Shown piece after piece: positions 48,983-60,374 of a stretch of DNA of 64,000 nucleotides. This DNA comes from Endotrypanum monterogeii (lineage: Eukaryota > Euglenozoa > Kinetoplastea > Trypanosomatida > Trypanosomatidae), in NCBI GenBank assembly GCA_000333855.2, contig CM007341.1, positions 144,676 to 208,675 of the forward strand, read 5' to 3'. The notes beneath the pieces are model-generated. The model searched no databases and was not told the origin of the DNA. It saw only the letters and a program-made list of their open reading frames with translations. Position 1 is the first letter of the stretch. The number at the start of each line of letters is the position of its first letter. The position numbers and the translations under genes are program-made.

Positions 48983-50302
48983 CTATGATCCCTTAGGGTC
49001 TCCAATGTCTGTCCTCTTCTTCCCCTGGCCCTCCTGTTTAGTCCCTGACGCTGCCGCAGCCGCGGTGGTAGCCGTCCGAAGTTGGGGATGAACTTCAATG
49101 TGCGGCACGTGGCGGTCGATTTGCTCAATCATTGTCTGGTAAGCGCGTTGGCAGTGAAGCCCAGGTAACACGTGGTTGCTGCGGTCCTGTGCAACAGCCA
49201 GCAAGGGCGAGTCCTGAAATAGCCACCCGGTCAGCGGCATCTCCGCAACAGGAAGAACCGTGCTTGGCGGCAGCGGGTGACCGGTCAAGATGCTCGTCTC
49301 ATACGCCCAGAGCTTGGCGACGTTGCGGATCGTGTAGCCTCCGCCGCCAAGTGCCAGCATCGGGATACCAAGGTTACGCACCGCCTGCACGCACTGGCCA
49401 TGCCCAAAAGAAGACAGGTTCAGCAAGCCAAGGCGATCACCAGCGAGCGAGTCGGCGCCGCACTGAAGTACGATCGCATCGGGTGAGAAGCGGCGCACAA
49501 TGGAGTGCAGCGCGTGTTCAAATATGCCTATGTAATAAAAGTCAGTGATGCCGTCCCATACAGCCAGATTCATGCTGTAGAAGCGCCCACGGCCGTAGCC
49601 GACGTCTCGCGGGTGCCCTGTGCCAGGGAAGAAACTCTCCCCAAACTTGTGCAGTGAGAGGGTAAAGACGCGATCGCTTTGGTAGAAGGCCTCATCCACC
49701 CCGTCGCCGTGGTGCATATCGATGTCGATATAAAGAACCCTGTCGTGGCATTTCAAGAGTTCGAGAATACCGAGCACAATGTCGTTCACATAACAGAAAC
49801 CAGAGCACTCACCGCATTTCGAGTGGTGCATACCACCACCCCAGTGTATCGCCACATCCACGTGGCCGCTGTTGAGCAACACCGCCCCCATCAGGGTTCC
49901 ACTGGCTGTGGCGATGGAGTGCTCCATAAGCCCCTCGGCCGGAGGACAGTCTCCAGAGAAAAACGCCTTTGACGCCTCCGCACTCCACAACCAGCTCCGG
50001 CAGCTGTGCAAACCGAGGTTTGCCAGGTAGGTGTCGGTATGATATGCCATCAACTCCTCAACCTTCACCAGAGGCGGAACGACAGTGCGGCAGTGCGCAT
50101 CGATCTTGAGGCGGCGCACAATTTCCATTGCAGCAAGCACGCGGTAGGGCTTCATCGCGTGTTGGGGAACGAAGGCGGATATGTTCATATCGGAGGCATA
50201 GCCAGAGGTGTCGATCAACGCTACACGCCGGCGACCTTCGGCATTCGTAAGCGAAGCCTCGGCGTCATCACACTGAAAGGAATGCATGGCGATGTCTCCC
50301 AT
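48983..50302 (-). CDS. HDAC: Class I histone deacetylase
   Basis: 439 residues from the ATG at 50302 (a second ATG is codon 6). The zinc-hydrolase core is complete: the His159-His160 charge relay in GGMHHSK, zinc ligands Asp195 and His197 in YIDIDMHHGDG, Asp284 in CGADSLAGDR, and the catalytic Tyr323 in GGGGYTIRNVAK. The fold matches HDAC1-type enzymes over nearly the whole length and probably corresponds to trypanosome DAC1. The usual HHAKxxEASGFCYVND stretch reads HHSKCGECSGFCYVND, with two extra cysteines beside the active site. Predicted nuclear deacetylase; activity is expected because no catalytic residue is lost. Confidence 0.95.
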   Translation of the reverse strand: MGDIAMHSFQCDDAEASLTNAEGRRRVALIDTSGYASDMNISAFVPQHAMKPYRVLAAMEIVRRLKIDAHCRTVVPPLVKVEELMAYHTDTYLANLGLHSCRSWLWSAEASKAFFSGDCPPAEGLMEHSIATASGTLMGAVLLNSGHVDVAIHWGGGMHHSKCGECSGFCYVNDIVLGILELLKCHDRVLYIDIDMHHGDGVDEAFYQSDRVFTLSLHKFGESFFPGTGHPRDVGYGRGRFYSMNLAVWDGITDFYYIGIFEHALHSIVRRFSPDAIVLQCGADSLAGDRLGLLNLSSFGHGQCVQAVRNLGIPMLALGGGGYTIRNVAKLWAYETSILTGHPLPPSTVLPVAEMPLTGWLFQDSPLLAVAQDRSNHVLPGLHCQRAYQTMIEQIDRHVPHIEVHPQLRTATTAAAAASGTKQEGQGKKRTDIGDPKGS

Positions 50303-51361
50303 CCGCCCTCACCCCACCCTCCACTAGCTTTCTCTACGCCCTTTCTACACACCTCCCCCTTCGTAACTCTACTTCACAAAGAAATTTTCTCCGTGAAAAC
50401 GCGGTCCTCCCTAAATTGATGGAGAAAAGAAAGAAAAGCAGAGCTACACACTGTGGGGGAGGGGGCAAGGGAGGGACAGGTCCCTGGTCTCCTGGTTCTG
50501 CAGCACGCTGCAGAGTGTGAGCTTCAGTGCAAACAAACAGGCGCACCAGTTCAGAAAAAGTTTGAAGGGAGGAAAGTACATGGATAACAACAGCAACGGC
50601 GCATATACAACACAGAGGGAATCACCGGTCACGGAAGCGCCAAAGAATTTTGTGCCTCTCTCGCATGACCACACTGAGAGGCCGCTCCGACATCTCCAAC
50701 CTGTGTCCCTCAGTGCACCCTGCACAGAGAGAGAGCATTACGTTGATGCGATACTAGGTAACGTTGGGAAGGAAGGAATAATAATATGTAAACATATAAC
50801 TTCACACTTCCATTGAAAGCCAAGACAAGAGCGTTTGTAAGGTGCAAGGAGTATCCAGTATTGACAGTTCCCTCGATCCCCTTCTCTACACTCGTGGCCC
50901 TCACTCCGTCGTGTGAATGAGGTGTGCATCCAAATAATAGTAATCCAAAGGATGCTGGGTCTCTTTCTCCTTTTTTTTCCCCCCCCTCACTTTTTTCTTT
51001 TTTTTTCTTCGTCTTCGGAAACCTTGTGAAGATCATTTCGATAAAATAAAAACGGTGCGATGTGCCACCGTACGAGAGCAGCGTCATCAAAGCAGACACG
51101 ATCGAGACAGACAGACAGACAGAGACAGAGAGAGAGAAAGCAGAGTCCCCTATCCACAGAACACGAATGAACGATCTGCACAAGTGTGTGAGTGAAAATG
51201 CGTCAAGTACAATGTGTAGAAAATTGTACGGGAGAGGGAAATGTCTAACGAACATATACACACCCACACAAATATGTTGGTGTGTCGTTTTTTTCTCGCC
51301 CACGACTCTCCTCCTCTCCTCAACTCTCACACTAGATCTTCTCTTCATCGCCCGCCTCTCT
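50303..51361 (-). other. Intergenic spacer
   Basis: About 1.06 kb. It contains the HDAC leader with its pyrimidine tract, T/C-rich plus-strand runs near 50969-51010, and a (GACA)n/(GA)n run near 51106-51138. No gene. Confidence 0.6.
50411..50412 (-). promoter_or_regulatory. Predicted spliced-leader acceptor AG for histone deacetylase
   Basis: Coding strand CTTTTCTTTCTTTTCTCC then ATCAATTTAG. The AG lies about 108 nt upstream of the ATG at 50302. Confidence 0.45.
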
Positions 51362-51808
51362 CTAGTGCTTGCCAATATCCCATACATATCCCATGCTACG
51401 GAACACAACACGGCCCTCCCGTACGACCAGCAGCTCCTGCACCTGCCGCTGAAAAAACGAAGACAACCACCGCCCGAGAATAGGTATAGTTGCCATGCGA
51501 TCCCTGTCCAAGACATGCACATAGCCCGTACGGAAAAATGTACGGGAAGTCAACGGCTGCAGCCCAGAGGTCCATGTGATGCGCAAGTGTTCCCGCTCTT
51601 GTGCCTGTAAAGCTACGGCCGCAGGTAGCCCACGCACCACACCCCAGAAACTCGCGAAGTGGGCGCGCGGTGACATTAAGCTGAGCATCTCTTTCCTTTC
51701 TTTATCATCCTCAGCCATCACGAACTGCTCTGCAACCTCTCGATTCCGGCGAAGCCACCCATCAGAGTCGTCCACGAAGTACTTCAGTTTTCGGCCATTG
51801 TAGGACAT
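51362..51808 (-). CDS. Small conserved hypothetical protein, possible NTF2-like fold
   Basis: 148 residues from the ATG at 51808. There is no targeting signal or membrane segment. The order of elements is an N-terminal helix (WLRRNREVAEQFVMAED), a second helix with HFASFWGVVRGLPAAVALQ, then strands. It ends with VQELLVVREGRVVFRSMGYVW, a strand-EGR-strand pattern like the end of NTF2/SnoaL-like domains. That fold suggestion is weak. The frame is clean and its composition is coding-like, which supports a genuine gene. Confidence 0.7.
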   Translation of the reverse strand: MSYNGRKLKYFVDDSDGWLRRNREVAEQFVMAEDDKERKEMLSLMSPRAHFASFWGVVRGLPAAVALQAQEREHLRITWTSGLQPLTSRTFFRTGYVHVLDRDRMATIPILGRWLSSFFQRQVQELLVVREGRVVFRSMGYVWDIGKH

Positions 51809-53808
51809 GATTAAGGGGGGGAACAGGTGGAAAAAAAAAGACGCGACGACTGCACAGCACCCGCCTTACGTGAGCAATATCTCCTGAGTGTGTGAGTAGA
51901 GAAGTAATTACTGAACGTATTTGAGGGGGGGTGTTCGCCGCCAAAGACGCCCAAAAACGGTTGCCGAGCAGCGGCAGAATGATGCCACCGGCCAGCACGA
52001 AGGTTTAAAGCGTGGGACTGAGGGAAGGGAAGCGGAATGGACAGAATAGTATTGAAGTGTAAAGGACTGATTATGCTATTCATGTGCGTGTGTGTGTGTG
52101 TGTGTACGTGTGTACGTGTTTACACCGAATCCATGGTCCGTGAGCGTGCCGATACTAGGTGTTCTCAGTCGCAAAAGAGAAAGGATATGCGATAGAAATA
52201 CAAGGTGGTGGTATCTATCAGTGACGGCTGTCGGTGTGCATGTGTTATACGCAGTTGAGTACAAGTCCCTCAAATACGAGGTTGCCTACTAAGGATAAGC
52301 ATCACTCACGCTCGAGAGATGTGATCTTGAGCGTGCACATACCGGAATTGGAAAAGGCTACACATCAAGCAGTTCGATAGCAACGAACTCTCCTGACTGT
52401 ACAATATGCACAGTTTTTTTTTTTTGTCGTGCATCCAATCCCCTACTTCTTCTTCACTTCCCTCCCATCCATTGCTGTGTGTATGCGTGTGTGTATGTGT
52501 GTATGTTTCGGTTTCACGTGTTCCAGACGAAGTCAGCATAAAAAATGAGCAACGATGCACAAATGCACCACGACTGTACTCGAAGAAAATCGTCGAGATA
52601 GACGCGCTCTCAACACCACCACACAAGCATAGAAGTTCCCTCTATTCTTCAATCCCACAGAAAGACAATAATAATAAACGTGCGCACCAACAATTGATAA
52701 AAACACCAGGGAGCCTAAACATCCACGGCCACTACCACCACAATAACCTCGTCCTCCTCCTCAGTGCATCATGCAGCCCATCACCACATCGATGAAAAAA
52801 AAACGCATGGGTACATAAAGAGAAAAGAAAACAAACGGAAACGCGGCCTCTCTCACCCACGCACACACACAAACACAGAAAGAGAAAAAAAAAAAGAGAG
52901 GGAAAAAAGAATACATCAGCGGGAAAAAGAAATGACTGACTATGTGACGCCCTTATTCAACAACACACTCAAAAGAGTACTTGCACTCTTCTCCCAGCGA
53001 TGTTAAGTGAAAAGCAAAAAAAAAAAGTGGCACGGCTCATAGTCGGACGGCAACCGAGAGGAGCCGAGGCGGACGGGACGGAGAAGAGAAAGGGGGAAAA
53101 GAGAAGTTTGAAGCAAACAACAGATACAATTCGATCACATCAATGAAATTTCAAAAATGAGCACATACAGAAAGAAAGACATGAATCGGAAACACACGAG
53201 GGATCGATAAAGTACCCCACACACACACACACACACTCTCTCTCTCCCCCATTCCATTCCCTTCCCTTCCTCCCACAAACACAAACACATCCACAACACA
53301 GATACTAACACACCATGAAAGAAGAAAAAAGAGAACGCGCACACCAACTCAACTGAAGAAACGCCAACAGAAGAAGAAAACTGAGAAGGGGAAGCAAACA
53401 GCTGAGAGTTCTGACACATGAGTTTAGTTACTAGGAGAAGCACGCACTGGTTGAGAGTGCGGAAGTCCGCAAAGAAATGTGCTGAAGATGACGAGTCCCC
53501 GAAATACACCGGACGTAACTCCGGGACAGTGGCAGCACACACACACACACACACACAAATACATATATATGTATTGTACACATTCATTAGATTCTCCCAG
53601 TTGATGTCTTGATTTTTTCAAGCGATTCTACCTCTCGACCCACATCATCTCAAGTAGCGGATGGGGCAGATGGGAATACACCACAGATCTACGAGGTTAT
53701 ATGTGGGTTTGTGGGTATGCATGGGGGAGGAGGTGAAAAAAAAGAGGGAAGAGGAAGGGTGGTTGGGGGCAGTATTGCCGGTTCCCTTTCAACGATGAGT
53801 CCCACACC

Positions 53809-53839
<31 letters not shown>

Positions 53840-54258
53840 ACACACACCTCACTTGACACAGAAAAGCCATTTACCCCTTCCCAATGTAAACACGAAGCAG
53901 CCGCAAGCAGAAACAGGGCCCCCAGATATACAAGTAACAGCTAAAAAGGAAACGACGGCGCCGATATATAAAAAAAAAAAAAAGGGAAAGGGAGAGCCGC
54001 AGGTGGGGGGGGGGGAGGTCGGTAAATTCGTGAGCCATTTTCCCTGTGCTCTTCTTCTACCGATTTTTTTTCGGTCGGGCTGCAGATGTCATTAAACAAG
54101 CCACTAAAAAAAAAAAAAAAACAAGTGATGAGAAAACAGATTGGACAGAGGCAAACCTGAACATAGACAGACACGCACAACAGCAGACGCCGAGAAAGAA
54201 AAGCACGCCAAATCCGTTAGTGCTTCATGGTAGGATAGGGTTGGCAGCAGAATAAAAA
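51809..54258 (-). other. Longest intergenic interval (about 2.4 kb)
   Basis: No convincing coding frame on either strand; frames are short and dominated by CVCVCV-type microsatellite translations. It contains GT tracts near 52085-52104 and 52488-52506, A-rich and GA-rich blocks (52840-52930), AC at 53218-53236, a long CA tract at 53808-53848, and poly-A near 53970 and 54105-54121. It probably holds a long 3' UTR of the phosphatase-fold gene's downstream neighbour plus leader sequence, and could also hide a non-coding RNA. Confidence 0.5.
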
Positions 54259-56124
54259 CTAAGCTATTCTTCTTGATGAAATAACTGGTGGAGGCTGACG
54301 TCGCACTGTTGACGTGTTTTTGGTGGCCGCACCGTTACCAGTACCACTCGTGCCATTGCTTTCGGAGCTTGTAAAAGAACTGTTCAGGAATCCAGAGCCG
54401 GGATCTCGGTACCTCTGTGCCTTTGGAGAGTTGGTGCGCGAAGACGACTTGTCCGGTGTGCCTGGTGCATTCTTCCCAGCACTTGATGACCGCTTCGGGG
54501 TGGAGTAAACCGGCGACAATCCGCGACGTCGACTTCCAGTTCGTGAGCCTGTCGCATGGTCGACGCTCTGGCGCGACGGGGAGTGGCTCGAAGACCACGA
54601 GACACGATAGGTGGTCTCCGTGGCGGTGCGAGGGCCGACAGAGGAGCGGGACGGTGCTATTCCGCGATAGCTGGCGACCGACGGCCGCCCTACCACGTCT
54701 CGGGTGGGCTTATTGGTCGATAAAGGACTGCTTGTTCGGGAAGTGTTTCGCAGAGCAGTGGGACTGCTGACCGTGAGAGAAGTACCGCCCCACGCAGACC
54801 CTGGAATGGAGGTGGAGCCCACCGACGTAGTGTTGAGGGGGCGACTGGAAGGCGACGACACAATTCGGGTGTGGCTACTTTTAAGGGTGGCTTTCTTATC
54901 CGTCGGCGCCGGCAGTGGAGACCCGTTGCGATACTTGTGGCTAGATCCAAGTGCAGCAAAAGGTGAGCGCAACTGAGCCGGCGGTGCCAATCGAGCGTAG
55001 TCGATGGTGCGACACGACGCCAGAGACAATTTCTGCTGCGGCGAGAGTGCAGGAGCATCTTCCCCGCCCCAGCCCTTGGCAGATTTGTCTCCGAGCTGAG
55101 AGGAATAGCTGTGCGTGCGGGAAGCCGACGCTGCTGTTCGGAGTCCCGAGGACCGCTCTACGGATTTCGGAGGCGCCGATGTACTCGTTTCTGTCGTGCC
55201 ATTGTGAACCACTGGAAGAGCCTGGCGGCCTTTGGGGCACGTACGCGGATCCGACTCCGACTTGCGTACACAGGGAGACGTGCTACGGCTCAGAATGCTA
55301 GGTGAACGACGACCAGTGCGCAAACTCGAGTGACCGCGCGATCCTACAAAACCTTGTGTATCCGCTGAGGCGAAATCTGCGGAGAAAGACGTGGCATTGT
55401 TCACCACAGGGCACGTCGACTGGGAATCCGTATCCGTCCCCTTCTTGGTGTCTACAAAAGTAATACGCGCTTTCATGGACTTACCGTTGATGGGGTGACC
55501 GACGTCCACCTTCTCGATACATTGACGATACAGCGTATTAGATATCTGCTCCTTGTACAGCAGTCCATTGAGGAGGGTGTTCCGCAGCATCCACTGGTCG
55601 TTGTCAAGGTCAAAGTGGCTGTCATCTACGTCTGGGGAAAAGATGTCATGGTTCACATCGTGGCGCTTCGCAAACTGTCGCAACTGCCTCTGGAAGTGGG
55701 GCTTGATGTCGGCATCGGGATGCGCCATCCTCATGTACAGGAGTGCACTCTCGAGCTTCCACCCATACTTCACAATCATATATGCCGCAATAAGGGCAGG
55801 ACTGCGTGAGTTACCGTAAACACTGTGCACCAACACACACTCGCCTACCGCAAGAGCTTCATCGATGAACTGAACCGCTCGGTTAATATTTTCATCAGCG
55901 GCATCAAAAAGAATGGTGGTGCACACCGAGCCAGCAGCGTCTTTCCATGGGAAGGAGAGGTAGCTGAACCCTGGATCGCCGAGGAAGTAGTCGCCGACCT
56001 CGGCGCCGGCGCAATTAATAATGTGAGTGATCTTATTCATGATCAAGAGCGTCTTGTCAGCTGCAGCCCCGGCGTTGCCGACAAATATGCCGTCCTTGAT
56101 CCGCACCGCAACCAACTCCTCCAT
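54259..56124 (-). CDS. Dual-specificity-phosphatase-fold pseudophosphatase
   Basis: 621 residues from the ATG at 56124. Residues 1-150 are a DSP domain: VAVRIKDGIFVGNAGAA at the start, HIINCAGAE, the general-acid loop FPWKDAAGS (Asp62), and the P-loop. The P-loop, normally HCxxGxSRS, reads HSVYGNSRS: the nucleophilic Cys is Ser101 (AGT codon at 55822-55824), while Arg107 and the general acid remain. By the established HCX5R mechanism this protein should lack phosphatase activity but may still bind phosphoproteins, as STYX does. The remaining 450 residues are Ser/Thr/Arg/Pro-rich and disordered, with many SP/SS sites (likely phosphorylated). Confidence 0.85.
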   Translation of the reverse strand: MEELVAVRIKDGIFVGNAGAAADKTLLIMNKITHIINCAGAEVGDYFLGDPGFSYLSFPWKDAAGSVCTTILFDAADENINRAVQFIDEALAVGECVLVHSVYGNSRSPALIAAYMIVKYGWKLESALLYMRMAHPDADIKPHFQRQLRQFAKRHDVNHDIFSPDVDDSHFDLDNDQWMLRNTLLNGLLYKEQISNTLYRQCIEKVDVGHPINGKSMKARITFVDTKKGTDTDSQSTCPVVNNATSFSADFASADTQGFVGSRGHSSLRTGRRSPSILSRSTSPCVRKSESDPRTCPKGRQALPVVHNGTTETSTSAPPKSVERSSGLRTAASASRTHSYSSQLGDKSAKGWGGEDAPALSPQQKLSLASCRTIDYARLAPPAQLRSPFAALGSSHKYRNGSPLPAPTDKKATLKSSHTRIVSSPSSRPLNTTSVGSTSIPGSAWGGTSLTVSSPTALRNTSRTSSPLSTNKPTRDVVGRPSVASYRGIAPSRSSVGPRTATETTYRVSWSSSHSPSRQSVDHATGSRTGSRRRGLSPVYSTPKRSSSAGKNAPGTPDKSSSRTNSPKAQRYRDPGSGFLNSSFTSSESNGTSGTGNGAATKNTSTVRRQPPPVISSRRIA

Positions 56125-58005
56125 CTTACCTTTTTTCGTTGATGTTGTTATCGCTTCAGTATGTTGCTGAGATCAATGCACCAATAGAATGCCCCGAAAG
56201 TGGCCTCTAACACGCTTTCGTTGCTTTTCACTTGTCCGCGGTGCCGCACACACCTCAAATATAAAAGGGGGAGGGAAACGAGAAGAGAAGGTGCACTTGT
56301 ATGACAAGTACAGCAACAATACCCACAGCCTGGGCAAGTACCATTCTTCAAGAGTGATACCGCGGGCTTCTCCTCCTCCAACACACAAGGAGGAACAAAT
56401 AAAGAACACAATTGATTGATCACAATTATACTACGCCTGTACAGAATCTGACAGTTCAAGCCTGGGTTTCCTTGTCCTATGCCTCTTCCTTTGGGTATAT
56501 ATGTGTGTGTTAGGGAGGGAGGGGGAGAAGGCGGGGGAGGGGGCTTATTGGGAGTGCCCTAATGTGTAAGTTCACGTCTGTGTGTCTGTGTATGCTTTCT
56601 CTTCTCGACAACTGAAATTGTGACAAAAATAGAGAATGGGTAGACACGAGGAAAGGGGGAGCGAAGAGAGGGCACGGAGGCGATGGGTGGGAAGAGCAAT
56701 CAATCCTATATACGCGCGGGGGGAATAAAAAGGATGCTGCAGAGAAGCTCTCCGGGAAACACCCCTGAAATGAAACTACGTCACTGTGGTTGCATCGCAA
56801 ATAATAATAATAATACATCTTGGAAGAGTTTAGTAGCTGATGAAGCATCTCCGTTGGGACGGGTGGTGTAGACAGGAGCTTGATGTCAATCCAACGACTT
56901 GCTTCACGACAGTTGCCCAACTAATACGCATTCGACGTGTGTGTGAAGGTTGGCCCGCCTCGCAAGATCTATTCTATTTTTTTTTCCCGTATCCTCCCTC
57001 ATCACAAGTGATGTGCTGGCGCCTTCGGCATCCTTTCCGATCGTTATATGTTGTGTATTTTGCTTAACACTATTTTCTTTGATTTCTTTAATGAACTAAG
57101 TTCCACACGAGACCCTTTGGCATACTCGATTTTGTGGGGGGAGAGGGCGGGCGGGGGAGGAGGTCCCGTCTCGCTCCCTCTCTCTCTTATTGATTCAAAT
57201 CGAGTAATAATACCTAGGAGTTGATTTCTCTTGCTCCCTCCCTCTCTCCCTCTCTGCCTCCCTCGTGCACGTGCACACAGCTTTGTTTTGGCTGTTTGAT
57301 TGTTTTTCAACTTAGCTCTAAACACACCTCCATTCTCCCCCCCCCCCTACCACACACACAGTGACACCACACCTGGGCGTGTTTCCTGCTGCAGCAGTGC
57401 AAAAAAAAAAAAGTAAAGAGGGGGAGCTGAGAACATTTTTGATGGAAAACAAAGCGCTAAGCATCGCTTTGGTTCCCCGTTGCGTCCGCGTTTCCCCTTT
57501 TTTTCCTCTCTCAAGTGCGATGAAGGCTGCCCCATCATTTCTCCGAGTGCTCTGCAATCACTAGTGTCTGTCCCCACCCCACACAGCTTTCCCCATCTGA
57601 AGAAAACGACCAGATAAATGAAGAAGGACAAGCAAGCAGACGATGAAGTAGATGTGAAAATTATTTGGGGGAAGGGAAGGGGGGGAGAGAAACGCGTGCG
57701 TGCAAAACAAAAAAAAGAGCAACATTGGAAAGAAAAAAAAAAAGGCCTGGAGAAGAGAGAAAAACGAGAGAAAAGGCGGAGAGAGGGGAGAGGGGAGAAG
57801 GGAGGGTGAAGAAAAAGTGGAAAGGGGAGACGCCAAATTCTTTAAGGAGAACAAAATATATATTTATATAATAATAATACGTCAGTCTCCTCATCGGTAT
57901 CGCTTTTTTTTTTTTTACTACCCCGCCTCTCTTCACTCTCACTCAAGGCGGACGTGTAAGTACATACACACACACACAGGGACAATTCGTAGCGTCAACC
58001 CCTCC
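56125..58005 (-). other. Intergenic spacer
   Basis: About 1.9 kb. It has pyrimidine-rich plus-strand runs (57170-57260), an A-rich and G/A-rich block (57660-57830), and a T-run near 57905-57916. Frames are low-complexity; no gene recognised. Confidence 0.55.
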
Positions 58006-59970
58006 CTACTTCTTGGAGGCCTTCTTGCCCTTCGGATCCTTTTCATTATTACGTTGAGGCTTCTTGGGCCCCCGCCTTTCGCCGTCTTCGTCTTCGCCTT
58101 CATCTTCGTCATCCACCACCACCACAGGCTTCTTCTTCGGGTCTTCCACATCTGTCATGTAGAAATAGTTGCCCAGGGACTTCTGATCGCGGTCCTTGAC
58201 AGAGTCCAGTTTGTTGACGCGAGGTCGGAAGTTCGTGGGGTCTCGACGGAAGGTGATGTCGAGGGATTTAAGGAACTTGTTCATTCCCTCGAGGAGGCCG
58301 CACGGTGATCGTGCTGTGCAGTTCAGGGCAGGTGTACCTTCGTACACGATAACCTTGTCCGCCAGGTATGTAGCCATGATAAAGTCGTGCTCTACCACAA
58401 ACGCTGTGCGCTTGTTGTGCAGGATGAAGCGCTTGATTACACGAGAGGCAATGATACGCTGATCAGAATCCAGGTAGGCACTGGGCTCATCAATGAGGTA
58501 AATGTTCGCTGGCGTGCCCAGCGCGATGCACAGACCAACACGCTGGAGCTGACCTCCAGAAAGATTCTGAACTTCCTGATCCAGAAGCTCCTCAACTGTG
58601 AGTGGCTTCAGCACATCAGTCTGGAATTGCGGATGAGAATACATGTCGTAGATCTTCGTCTGGAGGAGGTCACGCACCGTGCCCTGGAACTTTGGCGCAA
58701 TCTTCTGGGGTTTGTAGCTGATGGAAAGTTGTGGCACCTCGACGTTGTTATCCGGCTTCACGTGACCGGCCAGCATGCGAATGAAAGTGGTCTTTCCACA
58801 ACCGTTCTCGCCCAGAAGCACCACTATCTCAGAGTCCGAGAAAGAACCGGGGTCTACGGACAAACTGAAGGACCCGAGATTCTTGGTCATGGCCGGGTAC
58901 TCGTTCATAGCGCGGCGTTTGGAGAAGCCCTCTTCGATGTCCTCTGCGATATGGAATTTGAGGCTCTCGTCACGGAACCGCAGGTTCTCCGTAGGCACGA
59001 AACCGTCCAGGAAGATGTTGATACCCTCACGCACACCATACGGCATTGTCACCACACCGTAGATACCAGGGACGCCGTACAGGACACAGACGAAATCAGA
59101 CATATAGTCCACCACCGATAGGTCGTGCTCAACGACTATAACGTAGTTGGTCTCTGTCAGCATGGAGCGGATGACCCGGGCGGCGGTGAGACGCTGGCGC
59201 ACATCAAGGTAGCTAGAGGGCTCATCGAACATGTAAACCTGCGCGTTTTGCACGCAGAGAGCAGCGATTGTGAAACGCTGCAGCTCACCACCCGACAGCT
59301 TCTCCAGGGTACGATCCGCTACGTTCTTCAGATCAAGAATGCTCATGAAGTGATCCTTCATATCACGCTCGTCTGCCTTGGTAAGAAGGACATCTACCAC
59401 GCCATTGTTGGTCTTCGGAACCTTGTCCACGTACTGCGGCTTTAGAAGAACGCGCATCTTTTCGTCTAGTAGGTGCTGGAAGTACGCCTGGTGCTCAGAA
59501 CCTCGGAAGTGCTTGAGAATCTCCTCCCATCCAGGCTCGTTCTTGTATTGTCCAAGGTTCGGCCTGATGCGACCCTTCAAAATAGAGAGAGCAGTCGATT
59601 TGCCCGTACCATTGGCACCAACAAGGCCAAGGACTTGCCCAGGACGAGGTAGGGGGAGACGATGCAGTTTGAAGCTGTTGGGGCCGTAGCGGTGCACAGT
59701 ATCCTTCTCGAGGTTAGAGGGAAGGTTGATGATATTAATCGCACCGTAGGGGCACTTCTTGACGCACAGTGCGCAGCCGATGCAAAGTTCCTCGGAAATT
59801 TTAGAGATGGCACTTTGGCGACTTACCTCGATGCACAGCTTTCCCTGGAGCACAACCGGGCAACACTTATAGCATTCCAGGCTGCATTTTGTCGGCTTAC
59901 AACGATTCGCATTGACCACTGCAATACGGGTAAGCCGCGACTGCTCCTCGACCTGCTTTCTTGGTGGCAT
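58006..59970 (-). CDS. ABCE1: ABCE1 / RNase L inhibitor (ribosome recycling ATPase)
   Basis: 654 residues from the ATG at 59970. Two N-terminal 4Fe-4S sites: Cys24, Cys29, Cys33, Cys37 and Cys63, Cys66, Cys69, Cys73, each closed by CP. NBD1 has Walker A GANGTGKS (118-125), signature LSGGELQRF and Walker [14 protein letters not shown]2 has [21 protein letters not shown] and [10 protein letters not shown]. The protein ends in an acidic then basic tail ([22 protein letters not shown]) longer than in yeast or human. ABCE1 splits post-termination ribosomes and depends on cytosolic Fe-S assembly, to which Nbp35, encoded in the same unit, contributes. Confidence 0.97.
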   Translation of the reverse strand: MPPRKQVEEQSRLTRIAVVNANRCKPTKCSLECYKCCPVVLQGKLCIEVSRQSAISKISEELCIGCALCVKKCPYGAINIINLPSNLEKDTVHRYGPNSFKLHRLPLPRPGQVLGLVGANGTGKSTALSILKGRIRPNLGQYKNEPGWEEILKHFRGSEHQAYFQHLLDEKMRVLLKPQYVDKVPKTNNGVVDVLLTKADERDMKDHFMSILDLKNVADRTLEKLSGGELQRFTIAALCVQNAQVYMFDEPSSYLDVRQRLTAARVIRSMLTETNYVIVVEHDLSVVDYMSDFVCVLYGVPGIYGVVTMPYGVREGINIFLDGFVPTENLRFRDESLKFHIAEDIEEGFSKRRAMNEYPAMTKNLGSFSLSVDPGSFSDSEIVVLLGENGCGKTTFIRMLAGHVKPDNNVEVPQLSISYKPQKIAPKFQGTVRDLLQTKIYDMYSHPQFQTDVLKPLTVEELLDQEVQNLSGGQLQRVGLCIALGTPANIYLIDEPSAYLDSDQRIIASRVIKRFILHNKRTAFVVEHDFIMATYLADKVIVYEGTPALNCTARSPCGLLEGMNKFLKSLDITFRRDPTNFRPRVNKLDSVKDRDQKSLGNYFYMTDVEDPKKKPVVVVDDEDEGEDEDGERRGPKKPQRNNEKDPKGKKASKK

Positions 59971-60374
59971 CAGTGTGAACTGAACACTTTCTTCTTTGCA
60001 TGTTTGAGTGACAGAGAGGAGGGAAAAGAAGAGATAGGAGAGAACCGAACAGCATAGTTTTCATTCTACACAATAAGGTAGAACAACTGTGCGATCAGAT
60101 GAAGAGAACATAAAAAGATGTGAGCGTCTACCAACCTATTTAACAACCGGACGCTAGCAGCAGACTTCTCAGGAAGAGAGAAGAGATGACGTCAATTTCT
60201 GAATTTTAAAATACTTGTTCACTTCCACAAGCGAAGCCTACAAAGATGATATAAATACATATATATATATATATATAAAGCAGCGCGACAGTAGTCCCCA
60301 CTCGCTCTCGTTTGTCTGTTTCATCAATCCAGTAGCGGAACATAATGCACATACATACAACAAGAGCAGGTCCT
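59971..60374 (-). other. ABCE1 leader and spacer
   Basis: Non-coding. It contains the ABCE1 leader with its C/T tract and an (AT)n tract at 60258-60277. No gene seen. Confidence 0.6.
59994..59995 (-). promoter_or_regulatory. Predicted spliced-leader acceptor AG for ABCE1
   Basis: Coding strand: TCTCCTATCTCTTCTTTTCC and a further C/T run, then GCAAAG. The AG lies about 23 nt before the ATG. Other AG dinucleotides follow closely, so the exact site is uncertain. Confidence 0.35.
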
